Shown: positions 40,800-53,964 of the stretch, piece after piece
How positions within the stretch are numbered: position 1 is the first letter of the stretch
Layout of the letters: each line of letters opens with the position of its first letter
Assembly (NCBI GenBank): GCA_012295275.1
Contig: CM022670.1
Location: 12,629,583-12,693,582, forward strand
Direction: 5' to 3'
Source: Chrysomallon squamiferum
Taxonomy: Eukaryota; Mollusca; Gastropoda; Neomphalida; Peltospiridae
Length of the DNA: 64,000 nt
The notes under the pieces: model-generated
The model's input: only the letters and a program-made list of their open reading frames with translations
The model's database searches: none
Told to the model about the DNA's origin: nothing
Program-made: the position numbers and the translations under genes

Positions 40800-41400
40800 A
40801 TTTTTGTTTTTTTTCTTTTTCAAAAACTGTTTTGTTAATACTTTTTTTCATGTTAGTGTTATAATAATTTAAAATTATTAAGATATTTTGAATGTTTAAA
40901 CTCTCTTCATCTGTTGCTATGGAAATGTTCCAAAATGGCCGCAAAATAAATAAAATTACCTTGAATTTGTGTCACATGTATTGTCGATATTTTAACTTTG
41001 CCTTGGACTAATGCTAAGATAATTAGAAAGAACATGATTATATTCTCTTCAGGTTTTCTTTTCACACAAACAGTTTAGATTTGAATGTTACACTGGGTGA
41101 GCACTCTGCTTTAAACACCAGTTTTTGAGTAACTACTTTCACAAAATACTATAAACTTCCATAGTCTTTTCACTGATGCTACTGACATTATAAATTAAGT
41201 GAATTAAAATCAAAGTGTGGGTGATTTGAGAAGCTTAATATTCCCAGTTCTTGGTAGTCCATAGCATTAAAATTATGAGTAAGTGTGATGTCTGAACCAG
41301 GAGAAAAATTTATTAAAGAGTCAACAAGAAATGTTTATTTAAAAAAAAAAAATCTCTCTCCTTCATAAAGAAATAATTAAATTTAATAATTTTATACTCA
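40800..41400. other. non-coding stretch
   Basis: Ordinary complexity, no supported feature. Confidence 0.5.
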
Positions 41401-41416
41401 TGAATTGCTCTGTACC

Positions 41417-41549
41417 AGCAGTAGTAGTAATAGGAATTGTAGTAACGTTGTTGTAGGAGTATTAGTAGTTGCAGTAGTGTACTTGAAGTAGAAGTAGTAC
41501 CAGTGGTAGTGATAGTAGCAGAAGTAACAGTAGTAGCAGTAGTAGTAGC

Positions 41550-41608
<59 letters not shown>

Positions 41609-41730
41609 CAGCAGTGGTAGTAATAGTAGCAGAAGTAACAGTAGTAGTAGTAGAAGTAGTAGTAGTAGTAGTAATGGTAGTGGTGATGGTGGTGGTATGG
41701 TAGTGTTAGTGTTAGTAGTAGTAGTAGCCA
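41417..41730 (+). repeat. 300-bp imperfect (GTA)n triplet array
   Basis: TAG/GTA triplets with phased CAG, AAG and TGG substitutions. A 21-base sub-block (AGTGGTAGT.ATAGTAGCAGA) occurs twice, near 41500 and 41610. Confidence 0.92.
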
Positions 41731-41759
41731 AGATGATGTTTTATTACGGCATGATACCT

Positions 41760-42206
41760 CCACATTTTCACATTCTCGCCATCGAATGGAAGAAACATGA
41801 TCATCTAAATTTGATCAGTGGATTATTATAACGTATTTCATTTTAGATAACGGACCATGACGTAGCATAAAAAGAAAACGGCGAAAGAAAGAAAAAAAAA
41901 AACATAAAGCAGCAACACAACAAGAAGATTTGATGGGTTTTCAATACCATTAATGCGAGAATCAGCAAATCAATAAAACCACAAGTTCTGCCTTGTTCCC
42001 GTTAATCTATTTCTTGCATGTACAGGGCAAATCGTAAAGAAAAACTCGATAACAACTGGCCAAGAACGTCTACGTCTGAAATGTGTTTTCAGTCGAAGCT
42101 GCACATCAGCGGGGAAATGTGTATTGTTCAAATCCAACAGCTGCACAGTGTACGTTTCATGAGTACGAAAATCAATTAAGGGAAGGCATTAATTTGTTTC
42201 ATTGCG
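41760..42206. other. non-coding stretch with exon-like acceptor
   Basis: TGTGTTTTCAG ending near 42092 opens a frame reading VEAAHQRGNVYCSN for about 38 codons before it runs into the CT tract. Too little to call an exon. Confidence 0.2.
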
Positions 42207-42310
<104 letters not shown>

Positions 42311-42519
42311 GAACTCAGTCTGTACCTCTGTCACTCATTTTTGCCATCCCAAATAAAGAAACAAACACAACAACAACAGGAACAACAATAATAATGATGA
42401 TAATAATAATAATAAATAATAAATGCTAGCATAGTCCAAAATAAAAACAACAACAACAACAACAAACAAAAACATGTATGTTTCATATTAACAATAAATA
42501 AACAACGAAAACACACATT

Positions 42520-42740
42520 AAACTTAGATTCAGTTCAGCGAGACAGATTTCATTTTCTCTTTGCTTGCAGACGGAGGCAAAGTCGCGTAGACTTGACAAC
42601 AATTTAACGAAATGGAAACATTTAATTTAAATGCATCCCTCGGGCCAGTAGAGATCTGCAGTCCGCTCGGCACGTAGCCCAATAATTCTATTACTCACTG
42701 AATATTTCATTTCTGTACGAGTCGAAAAGAAGATAAAGAC
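42520..42740. promoter_or_regulatory. high-complexity island
   Basis: Repeat-free block with AAATGCATCC, CCAATAATTCTATTAC and a strong acceptor-like TCTCTTTGCTTGCAG near 42570. All frames after the acceptor close within about 20 codons, so a regulatory element is as likely as an exon. Confidence 0.25.
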
Positions 42741-42766
42741 AGATAATTTCGTTATTTTCACGCGTT

Positions 42767-42774
<8 letters not shown>

Positions 42775-42801
<27 letters not shown>
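42775..42801 (+). repeat. poly-A tract
   Basis: Uninterrupted A run. No SINE body is recognised upstream. Confidence 0.9.
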
Positions 42802-42806
<5 letters not shown>

Positions 42807-42839
42807 TACGTTACTCCCAACAGTCAGACAGTAGACATT

Positions 42840-43580
42840 TTGTTTCATGGATCCTGTGACGTTTGCGTATTATTTCATGTTTACGAGAAGGTATGAATAT
42901 ATATACATTATATACATACACTACTTTTATTACTACTATTGATACTACTTCTGCTGCAACTGCTACTGATACTTCCACCACAGCATCTACTACAAATAAT
43001 AATAAAACGGCGACAAGGAATACTATAAAAATACCAACGTTTCTGTCAGTGCCAACTGTTTCTGCGCAAGATCACGATAAATGTTTTTCTGTTTATAGGA
43101 CGGTACACGTAAGAAATCGCTTACCGCTAACCGAAAAGAACACTGTGTGCCCGCAACCGATTTCCTAATAACTGCATCGCAAAATATGTAACTGACTTTT
43201 CACAGCACTTGTCTTCAAGCGTTCATCTGTCATTAATCACTGTTTGTAAATGCATCGTCATCGGAAACGACTAAATTTTACATTTCTGACTCAAATTTCA
43301 AGTAAATGAAGTCACGTCGTTTACTCTTGAAATATTATTTCCGTTTTTGGAAATTCAGTAATTTAGAAGAGGAAAAAAGAGAAAAAAGAACAGGATGAGA
43401 ATTCTCGAGTGTTTGATTTCATCATATAAAAGACAAACTGGCTTATAAAATAAACAGTTAGACAACGTAAAAACCTCTCGGGTGATTTTCTGTCAGACGT
43501 AATTGAGACATATTGCCTCCTGAGTGGACTCTGTTTGCACAATTTTAAATAATTACTGAACGAGACTTAATTAATAAATG
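42840..43580. other. non-coding stretch
   Basis: Imperfect ACT triplets at 42920-43000, then ordinary complexity. No supported gene. Confidence 0.45.
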
Positions 43581-43587
43581 GGAACAC

Positions 43588-43763
<176 letters not shown>

Positions 43764-43854
43764 GGTATAAAGGAACGTGAAGAAAGTATTCTAGATTTAC
43801 CTACTGGTTCTAATATTTGTTGAGTGATGATATAACAAATTCAAAAGCTAATAA

Positions 43855-43882
43855 TAGTAACAATAATAATAATAATAATAAT

Positions 43883-43933
<51 letters not shown>

Positions 43934-43935
43934 AA
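43855..43935 (+). repeat. (AAT)n-(AAC)n microsatellite
   Basis: AAT triplets passing into about 17 AAC triplets. Confidence 0.95.
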
Positions 43936-44322
43936 TAAATGTATATATTAACAGAAACACATTTTCTAACATACTTCTTTTTAATTTAATTTTTTATGTT
44001 GTTTGACGATACACATATGCATGGTGGAATTCATCCATTTTATCTGTAATCGGCGTTTGATTTAATAAAACGAGATTTAAATAGTAGCGCTATCAGCTAG
44101 TAAAGGCAGTTTAGTATAAACAACACACAATTAAATTATGTCCGGGACCGATGTGTTTCCATTCGAAATTACCACCTAGGGGAATTCTCGTTATTTGTTC
44201 ACAGACCAACCAGTCAAATTTCGGTACATTTGGCAGTCGCATATCCTACCTGTTAAACTAGGAGAGTAATTGCATGTGTTTTTCTGAGATATTATAAGGC
44301 TTAAAGACACCATGAGATAATC

Positions 44323-44324
<2 letters not shown>

Positions 44325-44366
<42 letters not shown>

Positions 44367-44372
44367 TAATAA

Positions 44373-44407
<35 letters not shown>

Positions 44408-44430
44408 ATAATAATTGTTATCATCATCAT
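44325..44430 (+). repeat. (AAT)n-(AGT)n-(CAT)n triplet array
   Basis: Three adjacent triplet types. Confidence 0.93.
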
Positions 44431-44879
44431 CATATAGAGAAGAAAAAAAAAGAAGATGAAGAAAACTAAATAGAAAACTTAATTAATCTGAAGAAAAAAA
44501 GATCAAATAATTTGAATCAGACAGCGTACGTGTGTGAATGTAAAAGTACAGTAACCAAAATCATTTAAGTAAACCGCTTAAAGAGAAATACGGTCTAACT
44601 AATACGGTTCAGATTACAAATGAGTTTAAACGGTTTAACCAAATCGACTGAGCTAATACGTATTAAATTCGTGCACGAAATATGTGCATAGAATATAATA
44701 TAAATATTTTTTGAAAAAAAAAAAAAATAGCAGAGTAAAATCAAATACGTAAATGAAAACTAAATTTTCATCAAATTGAAAAACCATACACGAGAAGTGT
44801 ATAACTTGAATCTTATCTGCGATGTTTTGAATAATCAAATCTCATCTGCGGACATCGCCGAAAATATCGGTGGCCATCA

Positions 44880-45420
44880 AAACGTGTCACTGACCGCAAT
44901 GAATTAAAGCAGGAGTCATCAGCTGCACAGCCAATCAATCAATTACACATAGTCAATTTCCCAAACTCGGAACAGTCGTGTATATTGCATCGCCTTAACG
45001 AGTTGAAATCTATTTGTGAGCCAGGCTCGCTTTTTAACTTAGATGTGCAAAACGTGTTTTGCACCCAGTCGCAGGCCCGATTAATAGCTTATCTAATGGA
45101 AGACGTGAAAATCTCGCCAAATGTCAAAAGACGCCATCGATTTGCGGCTAAACCAAACAAGAAAAGTAACTTGCCGTATTAAGTCCGGGGCGTTATTGTA
45201 TTTGGGCGCTGCAGTATTTGTAACGTTACCCGCCTTGATTCTCTTATCTGTGTCAGGATTCGGACAGCTACACTTATTAAAACGTGCCGAGAAGAGAAAG
45301 TGAAACTAACTGGATCTGGGACCTTTGCTCCTCTGATTCAACCAATGGCGTCTTGGTGACGTCCTAAATAACCGAGAAATCACCGAAATATTGATGTCAG
45401 CGACTATTTAATTAAGTATT
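44880..45420. promoter_or_regulatory. high-complexity island, candidate conserved non-coding element
   Basis: About 540 bases with no microsatellite, GC-richer than the flanks. It contains CCAATCAATCAATTACAC (near 44931, PBX/HOX-like words), GATTAATAGCTTATCTAATGG (near 45079, homeobox and GATA-like) and a near-perfect dyad at 45045-45064 (GTGCAAAAC-GT-GTTTTGCAC). Overlapping frames exist: 45121-45303 starts with ATG and has a hydrophobic LLYLGAAVFVTLPALILL. Two competing frames and no splice or promoter support make non-coding more likely. Confidence 0.35.
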
Positions 45421-45728
45421 TGTTTCTTTTTCTCTTTGTTTGTTTGTATTTATGTATTTATTTATTGTTATTATTATTATTATTTTTTTTGTTTTGGTAT
45501 TTTATTTATTTGAACTTTTTTTCCGTTATATGCATCGCGATTAACCATCTGTTAAGAATTTTTAGATATTGCGAAATATTTTTTTTTTTTATTTTTATAT
45601 ATTACATTTACCGTTTTGACTAATTGACTAGTGAAGTATATATATATTCACAACTGCTATGTCCGTTACTACTAACAGTACTATATATATGTTTTTTTCC
45701 CATATTGTAAAAATGTATTTACTTGTGT

Positions 45729-45789
<61 letters not shown>

Positions 45790-45900
45790 GCTACTGCTGC
45801 TTCTACTGCTACTACTGCTGTTACCACTACTACATATACTACTGCTACTACATATACTATACTGCTATTACCACTATATCCAACACTACTTCAGCTGCTG
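45729..45900 (+). repeat. (ACT)n triplet array
   Basis: Pure to about 45788, then GCT/ACT/CCA variants. Confidence 0.93.
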
Positions 45901-46089
45901 GCACCTTTTACTGTATAACGTTTCACAAAACATTATCTGACAAAGCCACGAGACAACAATTTAAAAGCTTCTACTCAATGGTAAAGAACATGAAATATCA
46001 ACAGAAATTACTCATATGACTTTCTAATCGGTTTCTGAATCGATCCATCAAAAGTCTAAAAAAAATATTATTTTAATGACATTTCGAAA

Positions 46090-46528
46090 ACCCAGTTTGT
46101 AATTTTATTTTATTTTATTTGTTTTTATTTTATTTTATTTTATTCTTTCTTCCATTTTTTTTTTCACTTACACATAAACAAATATACACGCATCTCTTTC
46201 ATCCTATTTTTCTCATTCTCTCCCTTTCTCTCTGTTTGTTTTTTTCTTTCTTCCTTCTCATTTCCTTACCCTGTCGATCATTCTGTCATTCAAACCAACA
46301 TTCTTTTTTCATGGAAACACAAACAAACAAATGCACATTCACGCACCCTCACGCGAAAACAAACACATGTATGCACACAACTTAAACTCAAATCTATATT
46401 CAATGAGAAAAAAAAAAAAAAAAAGAAAAAGAAGAAGAAATCCAAATATTATTTGTGCTTCAAAGGAAATTTCCTTTTGCCTTGCAGTTCCGATTTCCTG
46501 TGAAAAGCTATTAACTGCAAAATCAAAC

Positions 46529-46530
<2 letters not shown>
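46090..46530. other. T-rich and A-rich low-complexity stretch
   Basis: (TTTTA)n near 46104-46145, T/C-rich to 46300, then A runs. No gene. Confidence 0.6.
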
Positions 46531-46592
<62 letters not shown>

Positions 46593-46608
46593 AAAAAAAG
46601 AAAAAAAA
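46530..46608 (+). repeat. poly-A tract (about 78 bases)
   Basis: A run with three G interruptions. No retroposon body is recognised upstream. Confidence 0.95.
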
Positions 46609-46920
46609 CAGAATACAAAAAATAATCCACGAAAATGAAAGGAATTTTTATTGTGTTAAAACAAGCAGGAATCAGCTAATTTAAAAACGAAAAATAATTT
46701 GACTTCTAGCTGTTAATAAATCTTTGACGTCAATGGCCCCACTGAGAAATAATCCAAACTATTTCTCAATAATTTCAGTGATTGCGTAAGGAAAAATCCT
46801 GCCAAAAATAAAGGCAGTGTTGTAATCGTAAAGTGGAGAATAACGTTCAAAGAATTTCTGTAGAAATCAGTTTAACTTTATTTCACTATATTATATTGCA
46901 TTTCATTTCGTATTAGTTTG
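46609..46920. other. non-coding stretch with CRE at 46725
   Basis: TTGACGTCAA (TGACGTCA at 46725-46732). Otherwise ordinary AT-rich sequence. Confidence 0.4.
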
Positions 46921-46921
46921 C

Positions 46922-46996
<75 letters not shown>

Positions 46997-47017
46997 TTTT
47001 ATTTTATTTTATTAAAC

Positions 47018-47059
<42 letters not shown>

Positions 47060-47072
47060 TATTATTATTATC
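46922..47072 (+). repeat. (TTTA)n and (ATT)n arrays
   Basis: TTTA to about 46998, ATT at 47021-47072. Confidence 0.95.
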
Positions 47073-47079
47073 AATAAAA

Positions 47080-47550
47080 GTCAATAAAATATAATTAGCA
47101 TCAAAATAGAATTTGTAAATTTCAATAATTACAATATTTAGATATTTAATTATTTGTTTCAGAATATTTTCGTATGGTACTAAACAGTACTATGAATTCC
47201 CATCACGTGGTATTTTATCATCATGATTTAAACTGGGAAGCCTACAGTATATTTACTCTTTCCTATTATTATTTTTTTTATGTAAACTCTGGAGATTTGT
47301 AAAATAACCTACAAAGAATGGGAACGTTCTAATTGTGTTTTTCGACATTTAGTTTAAACGGGAACACTCTGTACATATCATAACGTATCTATATCAAACG
47401 TAATTTGTAAATAAAACGCTATGCAAGCTCGTCTGTTTGTTACTTAATAAACACTGACGTAAGCAATCCTGCTAAGAAATATAAATAAACTGCCATGAGA
47501 TAAGGATGAAATGCCAAAATATTAAATTATCGTAATAGTTGCTTGCCAAA
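47080..47550. other. AT-rich non-coding stretch
   Basis: No feature is supported. Confidence 0.5.
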
Positions 47551-47552
47551 AT

Positions 47553-47650
47553 ATGAATATGATGATGATGTTATGTGACGATGGCAATAATAATGATGAT
47601 GATGATGATGATGATATATTGTTGATGATAGTGATGAATATGATGACAGC
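47553..47650 (+). repeat. (GAT)n triplet array
   Basis: ATGATG units with interruptions. The Asp-rich and Met-rich ORFs over it are repeat translations. Confidence 0.9.
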
Positions 47651-47869
47651 AATGATAAAAAGAAGAAAGCATTCAGAAAAAGAAGAAGAGAAAAATAATA
47701 AATGTACAAACTTTTGCTCATCTGAAAAGACGTCACATTCATTTTTACTATTATAAATCAGAAAAACATTTATATGCATATACCCCAGTTATGAGTCATC
47801 CTTTTCGCTAGCATATTTACTTTGAAAATGAAACAACCTGAAATCTTTTAATCTCAGATATATATATAC

Positions 47870-48070
47870 ACACTGTCACACACACACATACGCACACACA
47901 CGTACACCAACACACGCACACCCACATATACACATACACACCAGTGAAAACAATTAAAATAAAACATATTATAAATAATGTATCTACACACAGAATAATG
48001 TAGAGATACGGACACCCAAATACACCCACAAATAAATACACACCCTATGCCCACCCTATGCCCACCCGCA
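47870..48070 (+). repeat. CA-rich imperfect repeat
   Basis: CACACA words at 47872-47940, and CCCACCCTATGC duplicated at about 48042-48065. Confidence 0.85.
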
Positions 48071-48079
48071 CTCACATTC

Positions 48080-48900
48080 ACATCATACATTCAGAAACCA
48101 ATATTTAACTCGTTCTCAATATAAACTGACTTATTAATCCACTCATACTTCCTTTGCGTTTCCTTTCTAATTAAATCACAACACTAATGAAGGACGTCAA
48201 AAGTAATAAACTACAACGAGCCAAGAAAAGAACAGTCGGATTTTCACTCAGATTATTTTACTCCAATGTAAACACGCTGACTAAGAGGATTTACATTCAG
48301 TAAGAAAATTAATAATATAGATAAAGGATAGAGTATAATAGAGAAGAAGAACTTGTTAATAACAAAAAAAGATGACAAAAGAATATATTTTTACGCATTG
48401 TTTTTGCTTCTATACAAGATTATTATTAAGAGTTTTCAACACGAAACATATTGAGAATTATTATTTTGAAGATTAATTGGGAATGCCTCGCAAATTCTCC
48501 TTCGTTCCTGGATTTTCCATGATTAGTCAAAAAAATTAACAAATAAATCCTTGAGATGACTTATAATTTAAAAAAAGAAAAAAGTTATTATGGAAACAAT
48601 GAGGAAATGTCTTTTAAACTGAACTTTCATTTTTCTTTAAATAATGTCTTAGCAGAATATTTTGCAGATAGCTCAGCTTAAGTAGAATATTTGTGGAAGT
48701 GAATGTAAGGGAGGTAAGTGATTGTACGCGAGTTTGTGTAGGATAAACGTATAGTGGCTGAGATTGGATGTTACTGTAATATTGTTTCTATGGTTGATGT
48801 AGGCAGTTGTATGTATATACAAATACATGCATACATTTTATTTATGTGTTTCTCTCTGTATCTCTTTCGTTCATATACTCTCTCACTACATCTATCTGTC
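48080..48900. other. AT-rich non-coding stretch
   Basis: No supported gene, RNA or element. Confidence 0.5.
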
Positions 48901-48905
48901 TACAT

Positions 48906-48920
48906 ATGTACACACACTTA

Positions 48921-48964
<44 letters not shown>
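48906..48964 (+). repeat. (CA)n microsatellite
   Basis: About 25 CA units, flanked by CT-rich sequence. Confidence 0.95.
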
Positions 48965-48965
<1 letters not shown>

Positions 48966-48969
48966 CTTA

Positions 48970-49755
48970 TCATCCATTCATTCATCGATACATCTCTGTC
49001 TTTCCTTCTCTCTCTTTCATTTTCTCTCTTTTTCTCGGTCATTGTTTTTCCCCGCTCTCACTTCAGTATCAAAGATGTTTAGCATGCCAGGCTCTTGTTT
49101 TGGTAAACGTATTACGTGTAAATTGTAATGAATGTACGAATAATTTTAATGACAATATAGGTTTGTATCTCCGCATTATCTGAATATAATGATCCTGCAT
49201 TTAGCTAGAAAATTTCTGATCATTTTTGACATAGGATCATATGAGCATGATCGTCCTGTATTGCCCAGTTTGTCTTATTAATAAATCGTTTCTGTAAAAC
49301 TACCGTTTTAACTGTTGCTGTTGTTTCTTCTTATTGGTATATTAACATAGTAAGATAGACGTTTTTTTCCAGACACGCCAGAAATAATGTCATACAAATC
49401 AGAATTTTACTTATTTAATATACATCATAATGGGATGTCTGTCACACATAAATACATATTTCGCTTTTTGCTCTTTTCTCTTACATTTCTGAGCCATAAT
49501 TTCATCCCACGTCTTAATAACGAAAACACATTATGGCACAAGATGTTATTAAATTATTTGTCTGGTTCTGTTTAAATTGTATCATACTGGTATATGATTT
49601 TCATATTAAGAATTGTGGCCTCCTCGTGCGAAAGACGTTTTAACTCGTATCTGCTTTGATGCACACGTAAGAAAGTATTAGTGCAGTGCCAGACTGGAAG
49701 AAATTTTTGTATTAAAAGTGTTTTTTGTATGTGTGTTTTTATTACTATTAAATTA
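48970..49755. other. non-coding stretch
   Basis: An acceptor-like GTTTTTTTCCAG ending at 49372 precedes an AT-rich 62-codon ORF (49387-49575). There is no donor or domain, so it is not called. Confidence 0.4.
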
Positions 49756-49757
49756 CT

Positions 49758-49760
<3 letters not shown>

Positions 49761-49821
<61 letters not shown>

Positions 49822-49822
49822 T
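49761..49822 (+). repeat. (TTTA)n microsatellite
   Basis: About 15 units. Confidence 0.95.
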
Positions 49823-50270
49823 ATTTTTATTTTTTAAATGATTAATACTATTAATCATACAATAATGTTTTTTGAAAACGTCCTACTTTAAATATTAAAT
49901 TAATGTACTGAACAAACAGAAACCTTTCAAACATGCAGTAATGATTTTTATTATAAATTTGTAAGATCAATTGTTGTTTTAAGAAATAAATACAGATTAT
50001 TACTTAGTTGCTCTAAAATTAGTTGCATAAATTCTCGGCGTCTGCGCATGAACTATGGTTGCTCATCAATAGTTAGCTTTTGTTTGGTACATGTATCAAG
50101 ATAAATCAGTAAAACCTTTACTTATTTTTCTTAGATCATTTAACAGCATCCAGATTACTTGCCGGAGTAAAGAATCGATCACAGAAACCACGAGTGTTAG
50201 TATCTAGTTAGCACTTCTTGTAGAATCCTGTCCAAATTCTACATTAATCATCACTTGTTTTTTTTTTTAG

Positions 50271-50578
50271 CATAGCTTTTCGCAAACTAAACTGTCTAGA
50301 TGGGATTGCAGCCAGTGCAGTTCACCAGCAGCAACGGATTTTATGTCCTGTTCATTCTAAGACTAACGCACTCCACCAATCCGCTACTGACTCTTCATCA
50401 TTTTCAATACGGACGAAGTGAGGCTTATCTCCACTTTGAAAACCACGTGACAAACTCAGTCTGGTTTGAGTCGTCTCTCGAGTGCGCGAGACAGAAATTG
50501 CGACAGCAAAGAGTCTCCGTTCTTAATTCGTCTACCCAAAGGTCGCCATCATCATCATCATCATCGTCCACTTCTTGA
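50271..50578 (+). CDS. candidate exon/ORF, unknown
   Basis: A T-run acceptor (CTTGTTTTTTTTTTTTAG, AG at 50269-50270) is followed at 50300 by ATG and 92 codons to TGA at 50576. The segment is GC-richer than its flanks and codons are varied. The translation starts MGLQPVQFTSSNG, has a basic ARQKLRQQR near residue 70 and ends in poly-Ser from a (TCA)n tract. No domain, signal peptide or following exon is recognised. A second frame is also open at its end, which weakens the case. Confidence 0.22.
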
Positions 50579-50719
50579 GTCCATAACACGTCTTAAACAC
50601 GTCATTTCTTGCGCTGCAGTCGACTTAAACAAGTCTGGATACAATGTAGACTCCAATCAGGACAATCCATTAGAAATAATCACAACGAGCAAACAGCTTA
50701 TCGATTGAATCTTTCTCTT

Positions 50720-52060
50720 ACTCTCTCTCTCTCTCTGTCTCCCAACTCTGCAACCCCAACATGACTGTTAATGAACGGTGCTTTTGACATTCCGCTAAGT
50801 TTTGTTTCCACTTGCTTGTTACGAAATGGCATTTTGGTCTGGAAGTGTCAGTGAGGTAAGAAAAAAAAAAGAAGAGCGAACTGATGACTCTTGAAAACGA
50901 GTGTGTGGAAAATACGTAAGAAGAAAATAGAGTGTTTAGAGTCTGTGAAGTGGTTCGGTGTCATTAGCAGAGAGAAATCGCAGAATTCAGATTGCGTCAT
51001 TATTTCTACTTTTAGCATCGAGAGCCACCATCTGTCTTATTTGCACAAGGATTTCTCATCTACTTTTTTTTCTCTACGGCTTAGCAAAAGAAAATGAAGA
51101 AGAACGCATTATCATCTTATTCCTGAAGAAAAATAAATACAAGAAGAAAAAAATCATTATATGAAGAATGTCTGCTGAAATGATGGTGACAAATTTACTA
51201 CTGGAATATAATGATACCATCTGTCCTGAAACTGAACTTTCAGTATTCTCTTTTCTGCATCAATATCATCATCATCATCATCAATAACAACAACAGCTAC
51301 TGCAACAACAAGTGTATGTACGTGTATACACATGTACACAGACATACAAACACACATATGCAATAGGCTATTCTCTTTTAATAACAGGAAAGGTTTATTC
51401 GACGGTTTTTGAATACAGGAACACTAAAGAGAATTGATCTTACGACCTGTTACGTCTCAGGTCAATGTCCTACTATTATTACATCTCTTCTCTACAAATA
51501 ATATATCTACAATAATATCTGTAACGGTTAAAACAAACAATATCTAGTTCAAATGACCATTCTTCTTTCTTTTTTTTTTTACCTTATGTGACAAGTGAAA
51601 ATCATATTAGTTATTTCTATCAAAATGACGAACACATCTTAATGACATCAAAACAGAGATTTGGGCGCTGATGGAAACCCATATAACGTTACATTATGTT
51701 GAATGTTTGTCACTTTTGGCCGTTTGGTCATTAAGAAATCACGCAAAAGAGAGCATGAAAAAATATTTTAGTGCCATTATGAGGCGTTGTAAATTACAGA
51801 GGTCTTAGAACGCTGATATCTTCATTAATATATATGGTGACTAGCAAACTTTTGAATTCGTGGGAATGCTGCAGTATATTATGACTGATAATAGGAGAAA
51901 AGAAATGGGGTAATATTGTGATAGTAAATTATGCTGCACAAGGGAATAATAAACTGAAGAATAGCCATTAGAGAGAAATGTTGATAAGAAAAAACGGAAA
52001 CGAATGAAGGAGTGGGTCTAAGGATTGCTGAATGAGATAGGATCAGAAATGAATAGATAG
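50720..52060. other. non-coding stretch
   Basis: CT words near 50717-50740, A-rich sequence at 51085-51160 and (ATC)n near 51263. No supported gene. Confidence 0.45.
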
Positions 52061-52064
52061 CCGT

Positions 52065-52256
<192 letters not shown>

Positions 52257-52259
52257 GAA

Positions 52260-52745
52260 GCGCGGGACTTGAAGAGACAAACAGAAGAAATAAATTATGA
52301 TGTAGAGAAAAACAACGAGAAGCGATAAGAATGAAGCAGAGAGAAGAAAACTGAAAGAAGAAAAGGAAAGACAAATTTAGAAAAGGACAAAGAAAATAAT
52401 TCACAGAAATACTGTTACTAAAGATTGAATTAAGAATTTAATTACTTTTTTTTTTCTTCTGGATTTTTTAAAATGTTTTTAATCCATTGACAGAAGTTTA
52501 AATTAAAAGGAAGAGAATAAGTATATATTAAAAAATAAAAATATACAAAAATAAAAATATTTATTTACATAATAAAATCTGAGAATTACATAAGGGAGAC
52601 ACATTAGGTAACACAAATTACAAGCACACATCATATTCAGAAAATGACGAAAAGAAAAATATACGTATCTGTGTACGTTTTCGTGATTAATAAAAAAAAA
52701 AAGACGTGAAATAACGAGCAGCTGTATTAATTATTACTAGTTCAA
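52260..52745. other. A-rich non-coding stretch
   Basis: Purine-rich to 52400, then AT-rich. No feature is supported. Confidence 0.5.
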
Positions 52746-52748
52746 AAG

Positions 52749-53045
52749 AAGACTGACGTAGAGAACTAGCAGAATATTGCTATAAGCTATAATAAATGAA
52801 AATGACGTAAGTGATAATGACCTGATGTCATATGTTATTGACAACTGAAGGAAATGACGTAAGCGTCACTAAAGATAGATTACAGATTTCCACAGAGAAT
52901 ACGGAAATGACGTAAGTGACACTAAACATAGATTATTGCTCAGTACAGCGAAATCGGAAATTACGTAAGCTACTCCAAAAATAGGATTATGGATTATTGC
53001 ACAGAGGGACGGGAATGACTTATTGGCACTAACAGAGATATAAGA
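52749..53045 (+). repeat. about 53-bp tandem repeat carrying TGACGTAAG
   Basis: Six diverged units. The anchor GAAATGACGTAAG or a variant begins near 52753, 52802, 52854, 52907, 52960 and 53015, followed by CACTAAA.ATAGATTA and CACAGAG modules. The CRE/bZIP-like core TGACGTAAG is intact in units 2-4 and TTACGTAAG in unit 5. It runs directly into an (AG)n tract. Confidence 0.75.
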
Positions 53046-53049
53046 ACTC

Positions 53050-53960
<911 letters not shown>

Positions 53961-53964
53961 AATT

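Noticed and set aside
41503-41763. Val-, Leu- or Tyr-rich ORFs at 41.4-41.8 kb on both strands
   Set aside because: Translations of the (GTA)n triplet array.
45121-45303. 60-codon ATG ORF with a transmembrane-like stretch
   Set aside because: It overlaps another open frame and lies in an island better explained as regulatory DNA; no TATA or splice support.
46530-46608. Poly-A tail of a retrogene or LINE
   Set aside because: No ORF, retroposon body or target-site duplication is recognisable upstream.
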